Translations under genes and position numbers: made by a program
Shown here: positions 1 through 6,548 of the stretch, piece by piece
Layout: the number at the start of each line of letters is the position of its first letter
How positions within the stretch are numbered: position 1 is the stretch's first letter
Notes under the pieces: generated by a model
What the model was told of the DNA's origin: nothing
The model's database searches: none
The model's input: only the letters and a program-made list of their open reading frames with translations
Source: Pseudomonadota bacterium
GTDB lineage: Bacteria; Pseudomonadota; Alphaproteobacteria; SMXQ01
Assembly (NCBI GenBank): GCA_022562375.1
Contig: JADFPK010000064.1
Location: 1-9,224 of the forward strand
DNA length: 9,224 nucleotides
Direction of reading: 5' to 3'

Positions 1-38
1 TGGTGCCTAGGTTTTGGGCAGAGGGGCGGTTCGGGCAT

Positions 39-45
39 GGGGGAG
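39..45 (+). promoter_or_regulatory. Ribosome binding site deciding the mnmE start
   Basis: GGGGGAG ends 5 nt before the TTG at 51. It is the main evidence for a TTG start rather than the GTG at 3, which would add 16 residues with no family counterpart. Confidence 0.6.
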
Positions 46-50
46 ATGTT

Positions 51-1397
51 TTGAGCGAAGAGACCATCTTTGCCTTGGCGAGCGCCGCCGGCCGGGCCGG
101 TGTCGCCGTGTTCCGCGTCTCCGGGCCCGGGGCGGCGAGGGCGTTCGTCGATCTTACCCGCCGCGCCCTGCCGCCGCCGCGCCTGGCCGTTCGGGTGCGT
201 CTTCGCTGTCGCGCCACCGGCGAGGTCCTCGATGACGGGCTGGGCTTGTGGTTTCCCGCGCCCAGGAGCTTCACCGGCGAGGATGTGGTCGAGTTCCAGC
301 TCCATGGTGGGCGCGCGGTCGAGGCGGCGGTCACCGAGGCGCTCAGGGGCCTGGAAGGGCTGCGACTGGCGGAGCCGGGGGAATTCACCCGCCGGGCGTT
401 CGAGAACGGCAAGTTCGAGCTCACCGCGGCGGAAGGACTCGCCGATCTCGTCAACGCCGAAACCGAGGCCCAGCGCCGCCAGGCGCGGCGTCAGCTCGAG
501 GGCGAGCTCGGCGCTATCTACGAGGGCTGGCGGGCCCGGCTGATCGAGGGCCTGGCTCATTACGAAGCCGTAATAGATTTCACCGAAGAGGAATTGCCGG
601 CCGACTTGTCACGGAAGGCAAAACACAAGATGTTGGGGATAAAGGAGGAAATATCGCAACATCTTGATGACAACCGGCGGGGTGAACGCTTGCGGGATGG
701 CCTCCATATCGCCATCATCGGCGCCCCCAATGTCGGCAAATCCACTTTGTTGAACGCCCTCGCCCGGCGCGACGCGGCCATCGTCGCCGAGACCGCGGGC
801 ACCACCCGGGACGTCATCGAGGTCCATCTCGATCTCGGGGGATTCCCGGTGATCGTCGCCGACACCGCCGGCTTGCGCGAGGCCGCGGATGGGGTTGAAA
901 GCGAGGGCATCCGCCGCGCCGAGGCCCGCGCGGCGGATGCCGACATCACACTGGCGCTGTTCGACATCACCCATTGGCCCGCCCTCGACGCCAAGACCCT
1001 GGCCCTGGTCAATGATGACACCGTGCCCATCCTCAACAAGGCGGATCTTCTCGCTCCGGGCCAGGGTCCTGATACGAAGGAACGGGTCGGCGGCCGGCCG
1101 GTGGTGATCGCCTCCGCCGAGACCGGGGCCGGCATGGCGGAGCTTCTTGAGCGTCTGGAATCAATGGTTTCGCAAAGGATCGACCTGGCCGGGTCGCCGG
1201 CTTTGACCCGGGCCAGGCACCGCGATGCCCTCGAGCAGAGCGTCGACGCGCTCGGCCGTTTCGCCGGCGCCTCGGAGGCGGCCCTGGCGGCCGAGGATTT
1301 GCGCCTCGCCGTCCGGGCGCTGGGCCGGATAACCGGCCGGGTAGAGGTGGAAGACATTCTCGATGTCATTTTCCGCGATTTCTGTATCGGCAAGTGA
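51..1397 (+). CDS. mnmE: tRNA uridine-5-carboxymethylaminomethyl modification GTPase MnmE
   Basis: MnmE (TrmE, ThdF) is a cytoplasmic GTPase that works with MnmG to add an aminomethyl-type group to C5 of the wobble uridine (U34) of certain tRNAs, using a tetrahydrofolate-derived one-carbon unit. Seen from the TTG start (448 aa, the usual length): an N-terminal folate-binding-type domain with SFTGEDVVEFQLHGG at 73-87 and GEFTRRAF at 110-117; a G domain with G1 GAPNVGKS at 224-231, G2 GTTRD at 250-254, G3 DTAG at 271-274 and G4 NKAD at 329-332; and the C-terminal catalytic motif Cys445-Ile-Gly-Lys448 at the very end. The frame is open from GTG at 3, but family proteins begin close to the TIFALAS segment, and a GGGGGAG ribosome site lies 5 nt before TTG 51, so I chose TTG. 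The identity is certain; the start is an inference. Confidence 0.96.
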   Translation: MSEETIFALASAAGRAGVAVFRVSGPGAARAFVDLTRRALPPPRLAVRVRLRCRATGEVLDDGLGLWFPAPRSFTGEDVVEFQLHGGRAVEAAVTEALRGLEGLRLAEPGEFTRRAFENGKFELTAAEGLADLVNAETEAQRRQARRQLEGELGAIYEGWRARLIEGLAHYEAVIDFTEEELPADLSRKAKHKMLGIKEEISQHLDDNRRGERLRDGLHIAIIGAPNVGKSTLLNALARRDAAIVAETAGTTRDVIEVHLDLGGFPVIVADTAGLREAADGVESEGIRRAEARAADADITLALFDITHWPALDAKTLALVNDDTVPILNKADLLAPGQGPDTKERVGGRPVVIASAETGAGMAELLERLESMVSQRIDLAGSPALTRARHRDALEQSVDALGRFAGASEAALAAEDLRLAVRALGRITGRVEVEDILDVIFRDFCIGK

Positions 1398-1440
1398 CGA
1401 AACGGCGGAAAATCGGTGGCATAGGATAAATATAACGGCA

Positions 1441-1456
1441 TGTTTCACGTGAAACA
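1441..1456. other. parS: parS centromere site 1 (ParB binding site)
   Basis: TGTTTCACGTGAAACA is a perfect 16-bp palindrome identical to the bacterial consensus parS. ParB binds it, loads onto DNA as a CTP-dependent clamp, and spreads to form the partition complex. It lies 43 nt after the mnmE stop, in noncoding DNA, and about 2.3 kb from the second site. parA and parB in the same window supply the cognate proteins. Confidence 0.95.
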
Positions 1457-1470
1457 CGCATTCAAGCCCC

Positions 1471-1493
1471 GCTTTCAGGCCCAGCTTTCAGGC
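1471..1493 (+). repeat. Short direct repeat GCTTTCAGGC x2
   Basis: GCTTTCAGGC occurs at 1471-1480 and again at 1484-1493, separated by CCA (period 13), just downstream of parS 1. The function is unknown. It could be replication slippage or a small binding-site pair. Confidence 0.6.
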
Positions 1494-1538
1494 AAGGCCC
1501 CGCCTCATTGACCCCGTCTCGTCCCCACGGCTCCGCCA

Positions 1539-1567
1539 CCGGCGCCGGCGATCGTCACGATATCGTG
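1539..1567. repeat. Two adjacent perfect palindromes
   Basis: CCGGCGCCGG (1539-1548) and CACGATATCGTG (1556-1567) are perfect palindromes of 10 and 12 bp, 7 nt apart, in noncoding DNA about 180 nt upstream of mnmG. The second has the look of a dimeric regulator operator, but I cannot name a protein for it. The first may simply reflect high GC content. Confidence 0.5.
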
Positions 1568-1582
1568 CTAAGCATTCGCCGC

Positions 1583-1601
1583 CGGCCTGGTTTGCCAGCC
1601 G
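1583..1601 (+). other. Small hairpin, TTTG loop
   Basis: CGGCCTGG, then loop TTTG, then CCAGCCG pairs over 7 bp with one bulged C. No T run follows, so it is not a standard intrinsic terminator. Confidence 0.35.
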
Positions 1602-1680
1602 CAAGCGATGGAAATCGGGCCGGACAACCGGATTACAGGCGGTTGCCAGGGTAAATCGGCCGGATAATGCTCCGCGGCTT

Positions 1681-1697
1681 GAAAATCAGCGGTTTTC
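1681..1697 (+). other. Hairpin upstream of the mnmG promoter
   Basis: GAAAATC-AGC-GGTTTTC can form a 7-bp stem (one T-G wobble) with a 3-nt loop, ending 13 nt before the -35 element. The 3' arm contains TTTT, so weak termination or a role as a bipartite site is possible. The evidence is structural only. Confidence 0.3.
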
Positions 1698-1710
1698 GGC
1701 CATTGGCTCT

Positions 1711-1739
1711 TTGACTTCGCCGGGGGCGATCACTACATT
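1711..1739 (+). promoter_or_regulatory. Vegetative sigma promoter for mnmG, probably leaderless
   Basis: The -35 TTGACT (1711-1716) and -10 TACATT (1734-1739) are separated by exactly 17 nt. The elements also fit the alphaproteobacterial housekeeping pattern, with TTGAC followed about 14 nt later by a CTANAW-type core. Transcription would be expected about 7 nt after the -10, at roughly 1746-1747, which is the A of the mnmG ATG. The match is seen in the sequence; the start point is an inference. Confidence 0.6.
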
Positions 1740-1746
1740 CCCGGCT

Positions 1747-3636
1747 ATGTCGCACTACGATGTCATCGTCATCGGTGGGGGACACGCCGGCGCCGAGGCC
1801 GCCGCGGCGGCGGCGCGGATGGGCGCGCGCACCCTGCTGCTCACCCACAAGATCGAGACCATCGGCGAAATGTCCTGCAATCCGGCCATCGGCGGCCTCG
1901 GAAAGGGCCATCTGGTGCGCGAAATCGACGCCCTCGATGGTGTCATGGGCCGGGCGATCGACCGCGCCGGCATTCAGTTCCGGGTGCTCAACCGCGCCAA
2001 GGGGCCGGCGGTGCGCGGGCCGCGCGCCCAGGCGGACAGGTCGCTTTACCGGATGGCGATCGGCGAAATCCTCGCCGCCGAGCCCAACCTGACCATCCGG
2101 GCGGCGGCGGTCGAGGACTTAGAGCTTGATAAAGCAGGTAGAATCGCCGGGGTCGTGACCTCGGGCGGTGAGCTCATAGCGACGGCGGTGGCGATCCTGA
2201 CCACCGGCACCTTCCTGCGTGGCCTCATCCATATCGGCGAAGAAAAGATTCCCGCCGGCCGCGCCGGCGAGGCGCCGGCAAGCGGGCTCGCCGACACCTT
2301 GGAAGCGGCGGGTTTCGGCCTCGGGCGGCTGAAGACCGGGACGCCGCCGAGGCTCGATGGCAACAGCATCGACTGGCGGGGCCTCGAGGTCCAGCCGGGC
2401 GACGATCCGCCGGTGCCGTTCTCCTATCTCACCGCCGCCATCACCACGGCGCAGATAAACTGCCACATCACCGCGACGACGCCGGCGACCCATGACCTCA
2501 TCCGGCGAAATCTCCACCGCGCGCCGATCTACAGCGGCCAGATCGAGAGTAAGGGCCCGCGCTATTGTCCCTCTATCGAGGACAAGGTGGTGCGTTTCCC
2601 CGACCGGGCGCGGCACCAGATTTTCCTTGAGCCAGAAGGGCTTAACGATGATACGGTCTATCCGAACGGGATTTCGACATCGCTCCCGCGCGAGATCCAG
2701 GAAGCACTGATCAAGACCATACCGGGGCTGGGCCGCGCCGTCATGCGCCGGCCCGGATATGCCATAGAATATGACTATATCGACCCCAGGGAACTCCGCC
2801 CGACCCTCGAGACCCGCCGCGTGCCGGGTTTGTTCCTCGCCGGGCAGATCAACGGCACCACCGGTTACGAGGAAGCGGCGGCCCAGGGCCTGATGGCGGG
2901 GATCAACGCGGCGCTGGCGGCGGGAGGCCGGGGCGCCCGGGCCCAGAACCAGGGTCCGGGGTTCGTCCTCGACCGGGCGGACGGGTATATCGGCGTGATG
3001 ATAGACGATCTGGTGACACTCGGGGTCGTGGAGCCCTACCGTATGTTCACCTCCAGGGCCGAATACCGGTTGTTGTTGCGCGCCGACAACGCCGATCAAC
3101 GCCTTACCGCCAGGGGAGAGGCGGTCGGCGCGGTGGGGACGGCGCGATCGCGGGTCTTCGGCGCCAAGATGGCCCGCCTCGCCGCCGCCCGGGCGCAAGT
3201 GGAGCGGTTGCAGGCGACGCCGGCGGAACTCGCGCGCGCCGGGTTCAAGATCAATCAGGACGGCGTGCGCCGCAGCGCCTTCACGCTCCTGGCCTATCCC
3301 GGCATCGACCTTTCCCGCCTCGCGGCGATGTGGCCGGAATTGAGGGGGATTCGCCGTGAAATCGCCGAGCAACTCGAGATCGATGCCCACTATGCCGGTT
3401 ATATCGACCGCCAAGCGGCCGATATCCGCGCTTTTCGCCGCGACGAGGCGTTGGCACTGCCCGACGACATCGATTATGGGCGTGTCGGCGGCCTGTCCAC
3501 CGAGGCGCGGGAGAAGCTGACGGCCGCCCGGCCCGCGACCCTTGGCGCGGCGGCGCGAATCCCCGGGATCACACCGGCGGCGCTGACCGCGCTTCTCGGC
3601 TTCGTCAAGCGCCGCGGCCTACGCCTGAGCGCTTAA
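1747..3636 (+). CDS. mnmG: tRNA uridine-5-carboxymethylaminomethyl modification enzyme MnmG (GidA)
   Basis: MnmG is the FAD- and NADH-dependent partner of MnmE in wobble-uridine modification of tRNA. The 629-residue product has family length. Visible motifs are the FAD dinucleotide fold GGGHAG at 10-15, [13 protein letters not shown] at 44-56, [20 protein letters not shown] at 78-97, then [18 protein letters not shown] with a conserved cysteine, and the long conserved C-terminal stretch containing [17 protein letters not shown], followed by [21 protein letters not shown] chose ATG 1747 because [15 protein letters not shown] is how the family begins. The upstream in-frame TTG at 1711 is better read as the -35 box. 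There is no Shine-Dalgarno sequence before ATG 1747, consistent with a leaderless message. It is separated from mnmE by 349 nt and followed 57 nt later by rsmG. Confidence 0.97.
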   Translation: MSHYDVIVIGGGHAGAEAAAAAARMGARTLLLTHKIETIGEMSCNPAIGGLGKGHLVREIDALDGVMGRAIDRAGIQFRVLNRAKGPAVRGPRAQADRSLYRMAIGEILAAEPNLTIRAAAVEDLELDKAGRIAGVVTSGGELIATAVAILTTGTFLRGLIHIGEEKIPAGRAGEAPASGLADTLEAAGFGLGRLKTGTPPRLDGNSIDWRGLEVQPGDDPPVPFSYLTAAITTAQINCHITATTPATHDLIRRNLHRAPIYSGQIESKGPRYCPSIEDKVVRFPDRARHQIFLEPEGLNDDTVYPNGISTSLPREIQEALIKTIPGLGRAVMRRPGYAIEYDYIDPRELRPTLETRRVPGLFLAGQINGTTGYEEAAAQGLMAGINAALAAGGRGARAQNQGPGFVLDRADGYIGVMIDDLVTLGVVEPYRMFTSRAEYRLLLRADNADQRLTARGEAVGAVGTARSRVFGAKMARLAAARAQVERLQATPAELARAGFKINQDGVRRSAFTLLAYPGIDLSRLAAMWPELRGIRREIAEQLEIDAHYAGYIDRQAADIRAFRRDEALALPDDIDYGRVGGLSTEAREKLTAARPATLGAAARIPGITPAALTALLGFVKRRGLRLSA

Positions 3637-3658
3637 CGCGTTGGCGGAAAAGTAGAAT

Positions 3659-3671
3659 CGCGGCATCCGCG
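3659..3671 (+). other. Small GC hairpin between mnmG and rsmG
   Basis: CGCGG-CAT-CCGCG forms a tight 5-bp stem in the 57-nt gap before rsmG, after an AACGCGTT palindrome at 3635-3642 that includes part of the mnmG stop. No T run follows, so it does not look like a terminator. Readthrough from mnmG into rsmG is likely. Confidence 0.35.
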
Positions 3672-3693
3672 GGGTTAGCCCGGACTTCTCACC

Positions 3694-4344
3694 ATGGACG
3701 ACAGGCTCACGGCCGAGGAGTTCCAACGTCTGACCGGTGTTTCACGTGAAACATTGGGGCGGCTCCGGGTTTATTTGCGCCTCCTGAAAAAATGGCAGGC
3801 GACGATCAATCTGGTCGGCCGGCGAAGCCTCGAGGATGCCTGGCGGCGCCATATGCTCGATAGCGCCCAACTCGCCCGCTACCTTCCGCCTGGCGGCGCC
3901 GGCCGGGCGCCGGTGATCGTCGATATCGGCAGCGGCGCCGGTTTTCCCGGTCTGGTCCTGGCGATCATGGGGGCGGGCGTGGTGCACCTGGTCGAATCCA
4001 ATCGGCGCAAATGCGCGTTCCTGGCGACGGTGGCCAGGGAAACAAACACCGAGATAACGATTCAACCTTTCCGGGTAGAGTCGCTGACCCCTTTCGCCGC
4101 CGACATCGTCACCGCCAGAAGCGTGGCGCCGCTGCACAAGTTACTCGCATTTTCCGAGCCGTTCGTCGGCCGGGAAGGCGAATGTCTCTTTTTGAAGGGA
4201 AAAAAGGCCGATGAGGAATTGACCGAGGCGGCAAAAAAGTGGACTATGCGCGTCGAACGGTTTCCAAGCGACTCGGATTCCTCCGGCGTCGTTCTCCGGT
4301 TGAGGCAAATTTTCCGTGACCGATCCCACGGACAACAGCTCTAG
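3694..4344 (+). CDS. rsmG: 16S rRNA (guanine527-N7)-methyltransferase RsmG (GidB)
   Basis: RsmG transfers a methyl group from S-adenosylmethionine to N7 of G527 in 16S rRNA. The product is 216 aa, normal for the family. Seen: the N-terminal VSRET segment (16-20), NLV at 39-41, RRHMLDS at 51-57, the SAM-binding loop DIGSGAGFPGL at 77-87, the acidic E101 with downstream KCAFL (106-110), TARSVAPL at 140-147, and KGK at 168-170. ATG 3694 has no clear ribosome site, but it puts VSRET at the usual distance from the N terminus. Codons 15-20 carry a perfect parS site. The 3' end overlaps parA by 29 nt in another frame, which suggests coupled expression with the partition genes. Confidence 0.95.
   Translation: MDDRLTAEEFQRLTGVSRETLGRLRVYLRLLKKWQATINLVGRRSLEDAWRRHMLDSAQLARYLPPGGAGRAPVIVDIGSGAGFPGLVLAIMGAGVVHLVESNRRKCAFLATVARETNTEITIQPFRVESLTPFAADIVTARSVAPLHKLLAFSEPFVGREGECLFLKGKKADEELTEAAKKWTMRVERFPSDSDSSGVVLRLRQIFRDRSHGQQL
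3738..3753. other. parS: parS centromere site 2, inside rsmG
   Basis: This is a second perfect copy of TGTTTCACGTGAAACA, 563 nt upstream of the parA start. It also encodes RsmG residues 15-20 (G-V-S-R-E-T), so the DNA serves as both codons and centromere. Confidence 0.95.
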
Positions 4345-5179
4345 TGTCCCCGATAATGGCGATGGCGGGCTAGGCGCCCGGCGAAAGTCGCGGATTATCG
4401 CCGTCGCCAACCAGAAGGGCGGTGTCGGCAAGACCACCACCGCCATCAATCTCGCCACCGCGCTCGCCGCCGTCGAGAAGAAAGTCCTGATCATCGACCT
4501 CGATCCCGAGGGAAACGCCAGCACCGGCCTTGGCATCGGCCGCGGCCAGCGCACCGTCACCTCCTATCACGTGCTGCTCTCTCGCGCGTCGCTGGCCGAG
4601 GCGACGGTGCCTTGCATGGTGCCGGGCCTGGCGGTGGTGCCCTCGTCGGTCGATTTGGCCGGCGCCGAGTTCGAGTTGATGGATATGGATCACCGGGAAT
4701 ATGCCCTGCGCGACGCCCTGGCCCGGGCGGCGCCGAACTTCGACTATGTATTGAAATACGACTATGTGCTGATCGACTGTCCGCCGACGCTGGGACTGTT
4801 GACCTTGAACGCGCTGGTGGCGGCCGACGCGGTGTTGGTGCCGCTCCAGTGCGAGTTTTTTGCTTTGGAAGGCCTGACGCACCTTCTCAAGACGATCGAT
4901 AGGGTCAAGGCAAAACTCAACCCACGGTTGCGGCTTCAGGGCGTCGTTCTGACCATGTTCGATACCCGCAACAACCTGTCCGGCCTGGTGGCGACGGACG
5001 TTCGCGGCTTCATCGGCGACAAGGTTTACCAGACCGTCATTCCACGCAATGTGCGGGTGTCGGAAGCGCCGTCCCACGGCAAACCGGTTTTGCTTTACGA
5101 CACGCAGTGTGCCGGATCCCAAGCCTATATTCACCTGGCTTCCGAGGTGCTGCGCCGTGAGCGGGAGATTTCGCTATGA
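4316..5179 (+). CDS. parA: Chromosome partitioning ATPase ParA (Soj)
   Basis: ParA is a Walker-type ATPase that dimerises on ATP binding, coats the nucleoid, and is released by ParB, which moves parS-ParB complexes apart during chromosome segregation. In this 287-residue product I see the deviant Walker A KGGVGKTT at 34-41, the A' motif DLDPEGNAST at 61-70 (many relatives have Q at position 65), Walker B VLIDCPP at 151-157, VPLQCEFFALEGL, and VIPRNVRVSEAPSHGKP near the C terminus. The start is GTG 4316, with TGAGG 10 nt upstream. It overlaps the end of rsmG by 29 nt. The stop overlaps the parB start as ATGA, so the two are translationally coupled. One oddity is a tandem FDYVLK/YDYVLI duplication at residues 142-153, absent from the relatives I can recall. 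Confidence 0.97.
   Translation: MTDPTDNSSSVPDNGDGGLGARRKSRIIAVANQKGGVGKTTTAINLATALAAVEKKVLIIDLDPEGNASTGLGIGRGQRTVTSYHVLLSRASLAEATVPCMVPGLAVVPSSVDLAGAEFELMDMDHREYALRDALARAAPNFDYVLKYDYVLIDCPPTLGLLTLNALVAADAVLVPLQCEFFALEGLTHLLKTIDRVKAKLNPRLRLQGVVLTMFDTRNNLSGLVATDVRGFIGDKVYQTVIPRNVRVSEAPSHGKPVLLYDTQCAGSQAYIHLASEVLRREREISL
4739..4774 (+). repeat. 18-bp in-frame tandem duplication within parA
   Basis: Positions 4739-4756 and 4757-4774 match at 13 of 18 bases and encode F-D-Y-V-L-K followed by Y-D-Y-V-L-I (ParA residues 142-153). In the ParA sequences I know, only one such (Y/F)-D-Y-V-L segment precedes Walker B. This looks like an old six-codon duplication. Confidence 0.75.
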
Positions 5180-6459
5180 AACTGGAGGACACGCGGCCCA
5201 AGCGTGGTGACCAGAGTCTCGGGCGCGGCCTGGCGGCGCTTTTCGGCGAGGAAAGCGAGGAAGAGACCGGCTTCGAGCGTCTCCGCCAATCGCGCGTGGT
5301 GCCGGTGGAGCTGCTTCATCCCAGCCGCTTGCAACCGCGCCGGAATTTTAGCCAGGAACACATGGAGTCGCTTGTCGAATCGGTTCGCGCCAAGGGCATC
5401 ATCCAGCCGATCGTCGTGCGCCGCCATCCGCAAAAGCCCAACGCCTACGAAATCGTCGCCGGCGAACGCCGCTGGCGGGCGGCGCAACTGGCCAAGCTTC
5501 ACGATGTTCCGGTCATCATCAAGGAGCTTTCGGACCGGGACTCCCTGGAGATCGCCCTGGTGGAGAATATCCAGCGCCGGGATCTCAATCCTCTCGAGGA
5601 GGCGGGCGGCTACCGCCGGTTGCTGGAGGAATTCAACCACTCTCAGGAAAACCTCGCCCGGTCGGTGGGCAAGAGCCGCAGCCATGTCGCCAACACGATG
5701 CGCCTTTTGAACCTGCCCGACGCGGTCAAGAACATGCTTCAGGACGGGGCGCTGACCGCGGGCCACGCCCGCGCGCTCCTCAATGCCGGGGACGCGGCCG
5801 GGCTTGCCGGCCAGGTGGTGAAGCGGGGACTCAACGTGCGCCAGACCGAGCGCCTGGTCCAGCGGGCGAGGACCAAGGGCACCGAAATTAAGGAACCGGG
5901 CCCGGGCTCGGCACCAAAGGATGCCGATCTGCTCGCCCTCGAACGTCATCTCTCCAATACCCTCGGCCTCAAGACCGTCATTTCCTTCGACGGCAAGGGC
6001 GGCACGCTCAGCATCCACTACCGGACGCTGGAGCAACTCGACGACGTGCTCAGACGTCTGAACCAAGATTCCCTCGCGGCGAACCAGGGAGTCCCGGCGG
6101 CCAAGGCCGGCCCGGCGCCGGCGGACGGGTCAGCCGATGGGCCTTCGGACGACTTGTCCGATGAAGTCATGGATCGGATCGTCGAAGGGCTGGCCGAGGG
6201 GTTCGCGGCCGGGCCGGCAAAGCCGACCGGCGCCGGTGGCCAGGCGGCGGATCGGGACGAAGGGAAAGGGGTCACTTCACCCGAAAGTGAAAGGCGAACC
6301 GAACCGGAAGACCGGCCGGCGGCGTTTGGCCCGCCGAGAGCGGTGCCGTCGCTAAAACCGGAGGAAGAGGGGCCGGCCAAAGGCGCGCCAAAGCCGGATG
6401 AGCCGTTCCAGGGAAGCAACCCGTTCATCCCGCCCCGGCGAGACGACGAAGAGAAGTAG
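5176..6459 (+). CDS. parB: Chromosome partitioning protein ParB (Spo0J) with long C-terminal tail
   Basis: ParB binds parS, hydrolyses CTP to load and slide as a clamp, and stimulates ParA. Seen in the 427-residue product: a ParA-stimulating N-terminal segment with LGRGLAALFGE at 15-25; the CTP-binding ParB/Srx domain with GIIQPIVVR at 74-82, GERRWRA at 96-102 and ENIQRRDLNPLEEA at 130-143; a helix-turn-helix around SQENLARSVGKSRSHVANTM (156-175); and a dimerisation domain at about 245-296. Most chromosomal ParB proteins end about there. This one continues for some 130 Pro/Gly/Ala/charged residues. The start ATG 5176 overlaps the parA stop (ATGA) and has GGGAG 8 nt upstream. The two parS sites in the window are its expected targets. 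Confidence 0.97.
   Translation: MKLEDTRPKRGDQSLGRGLAALFGEESEEETGFERLRQSRVVPVELLHPSRLQPRRNFSQEHMESLVESVRAKGIIQPIVVRRHPQKPNAYEIVAGERRWRAAQLAKLHDVPVIIKELSDRDSLEIALVENIQRRDLNPLEEAGGYRRLLEEFNHSQENLARSVGKSRSHVANTMRLLNLPDAVKNMLQDGALTAGHARALLNAGDAAGLAGQVVKRGLNVRQTERLVQRARTKGTEIKEPGPGSAPKDADLLALERHLSNTLGLKTVISFDGKGGTLSIHYRTLEQLDDVLRRLNQDSLAANQGVPAAKAGPAPADGSADGPSDDLSDEVMDRIVEGLAEGFAAGPAKPTGAGGQAADRDEGKGVTSPESERRTEPEDRPAAFGPPRAVPSLKPEEEGPAKGAPKPDEPFQGSNPFIPPRRDDEEK
6061..6456 (+). other. Low-complexity C-terminal extension of ParB (residues 296-427)
   Basis: After the dimerisation domain (ending LEQLDDVLRRL), the frame stays open for about 132 codons rich in Ala, Gly, Pro, Asp, Glu and Lys. Two islands look less random: a possible amphipathic helix at 326-345 (hydrophobic L327, V331, M332, I335, V336, L339, F343) and the end motif FQGSNPFIPPRR (411-422). 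The rest is probably disordered. No function can be assigned. Confidence 0.75.
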
Positions 6460-6548
6460 CCTTACTCAACCGCCAGGTGTAGCGGAATCTGTTTCAGGAC
6501 GCCCTTTGGACCGCGTGCAGGCCTAGTGGTTCAAGCAGGCCGGGCGCT
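6460..6548. other. Gap between convergent parB and holA
   Basis: These 89 nt separate the parB stop from the holA stop. No strong stem followed by a T run is visible on either strand. A 7-bp inverted repeat, CCGGGCG (6540-6546) with CGCCCGG (6565-6571), reaches into holA and is the only candidate for a shared terminator stem. Termination could otherwise depend on Rho. Confidence 0.45.

Larger units (their letters stand above)
1398..1746. other. 349-nt intergenic region between mnmE and mnmG
   Basis: No gene is supported here. Its contents from left to right are: a short A/T-richer patch around 1422-1438; a perfect parS at 1441-1456; a 10-nt direct repeat at 1471-1493; palindromes at 1539-1548 and 1556-1567; a small hairpin at 1583-1601; an inverted repeat CAACCG/CGGTTG at 1625-1645; a 7-bp hairpin at 1681-1697; and a vegetative-type promoter at 1711-1739 leading into mnmG. 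I see no DnaA boxes (TTATCCACA-like) and no hairpin followed by a T run that would terminate mnmE. Confidence 0.7.

Noticed and set aside
1398..1746. Chromosomal replication origin (oriC) in the mnmE-mnmG gap
   Set aside because: The gap has a parS site and palindromes, but I see no DnaA boxes and no substantial AT-rich unwinding region. In alphaproteobacteria the origin is usually near but not in this gap.
2119..3414. 431-codon open frame on the minus strand opposite mnmG
   Set aside because: It is antisense to a fully conserved gene. The translation is Arg/Gly/Pro-rich without a recognisable domain, a typical shadow of GC-rich coding DNA.
3652..3657. TAGAAT as a -10 box for an rsmG promoter
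   Set aside because: No acceptable -35 element is found 16-18 nt upstream. Readthrough from the mnmG promoter is a simpler explanation.
4567..4572. CACGTG core in parA as a third parS
   Set aside because: The flanks (TAT and CTG) do not match the TGTTT/AAACA arms, so this is a chance hexamer.
5131..6066. 311-codon minus-strand open frame opposite parB, and a similar 254-codon one opposite parA (4370-5134)
   Set aside because: Both lie wholly opposite conserved par genes and show no family motifs. They are shadows of high third-position GC.
6272..6290. TCACTT/AAGTGA inverted repeat in the parB tail as a degenerate parS or operator
   Set aside because: It has only 6-bp arms with a 7-nt spacer and does not resemble parS. 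It is likely chance within low-complexity coding sequence.
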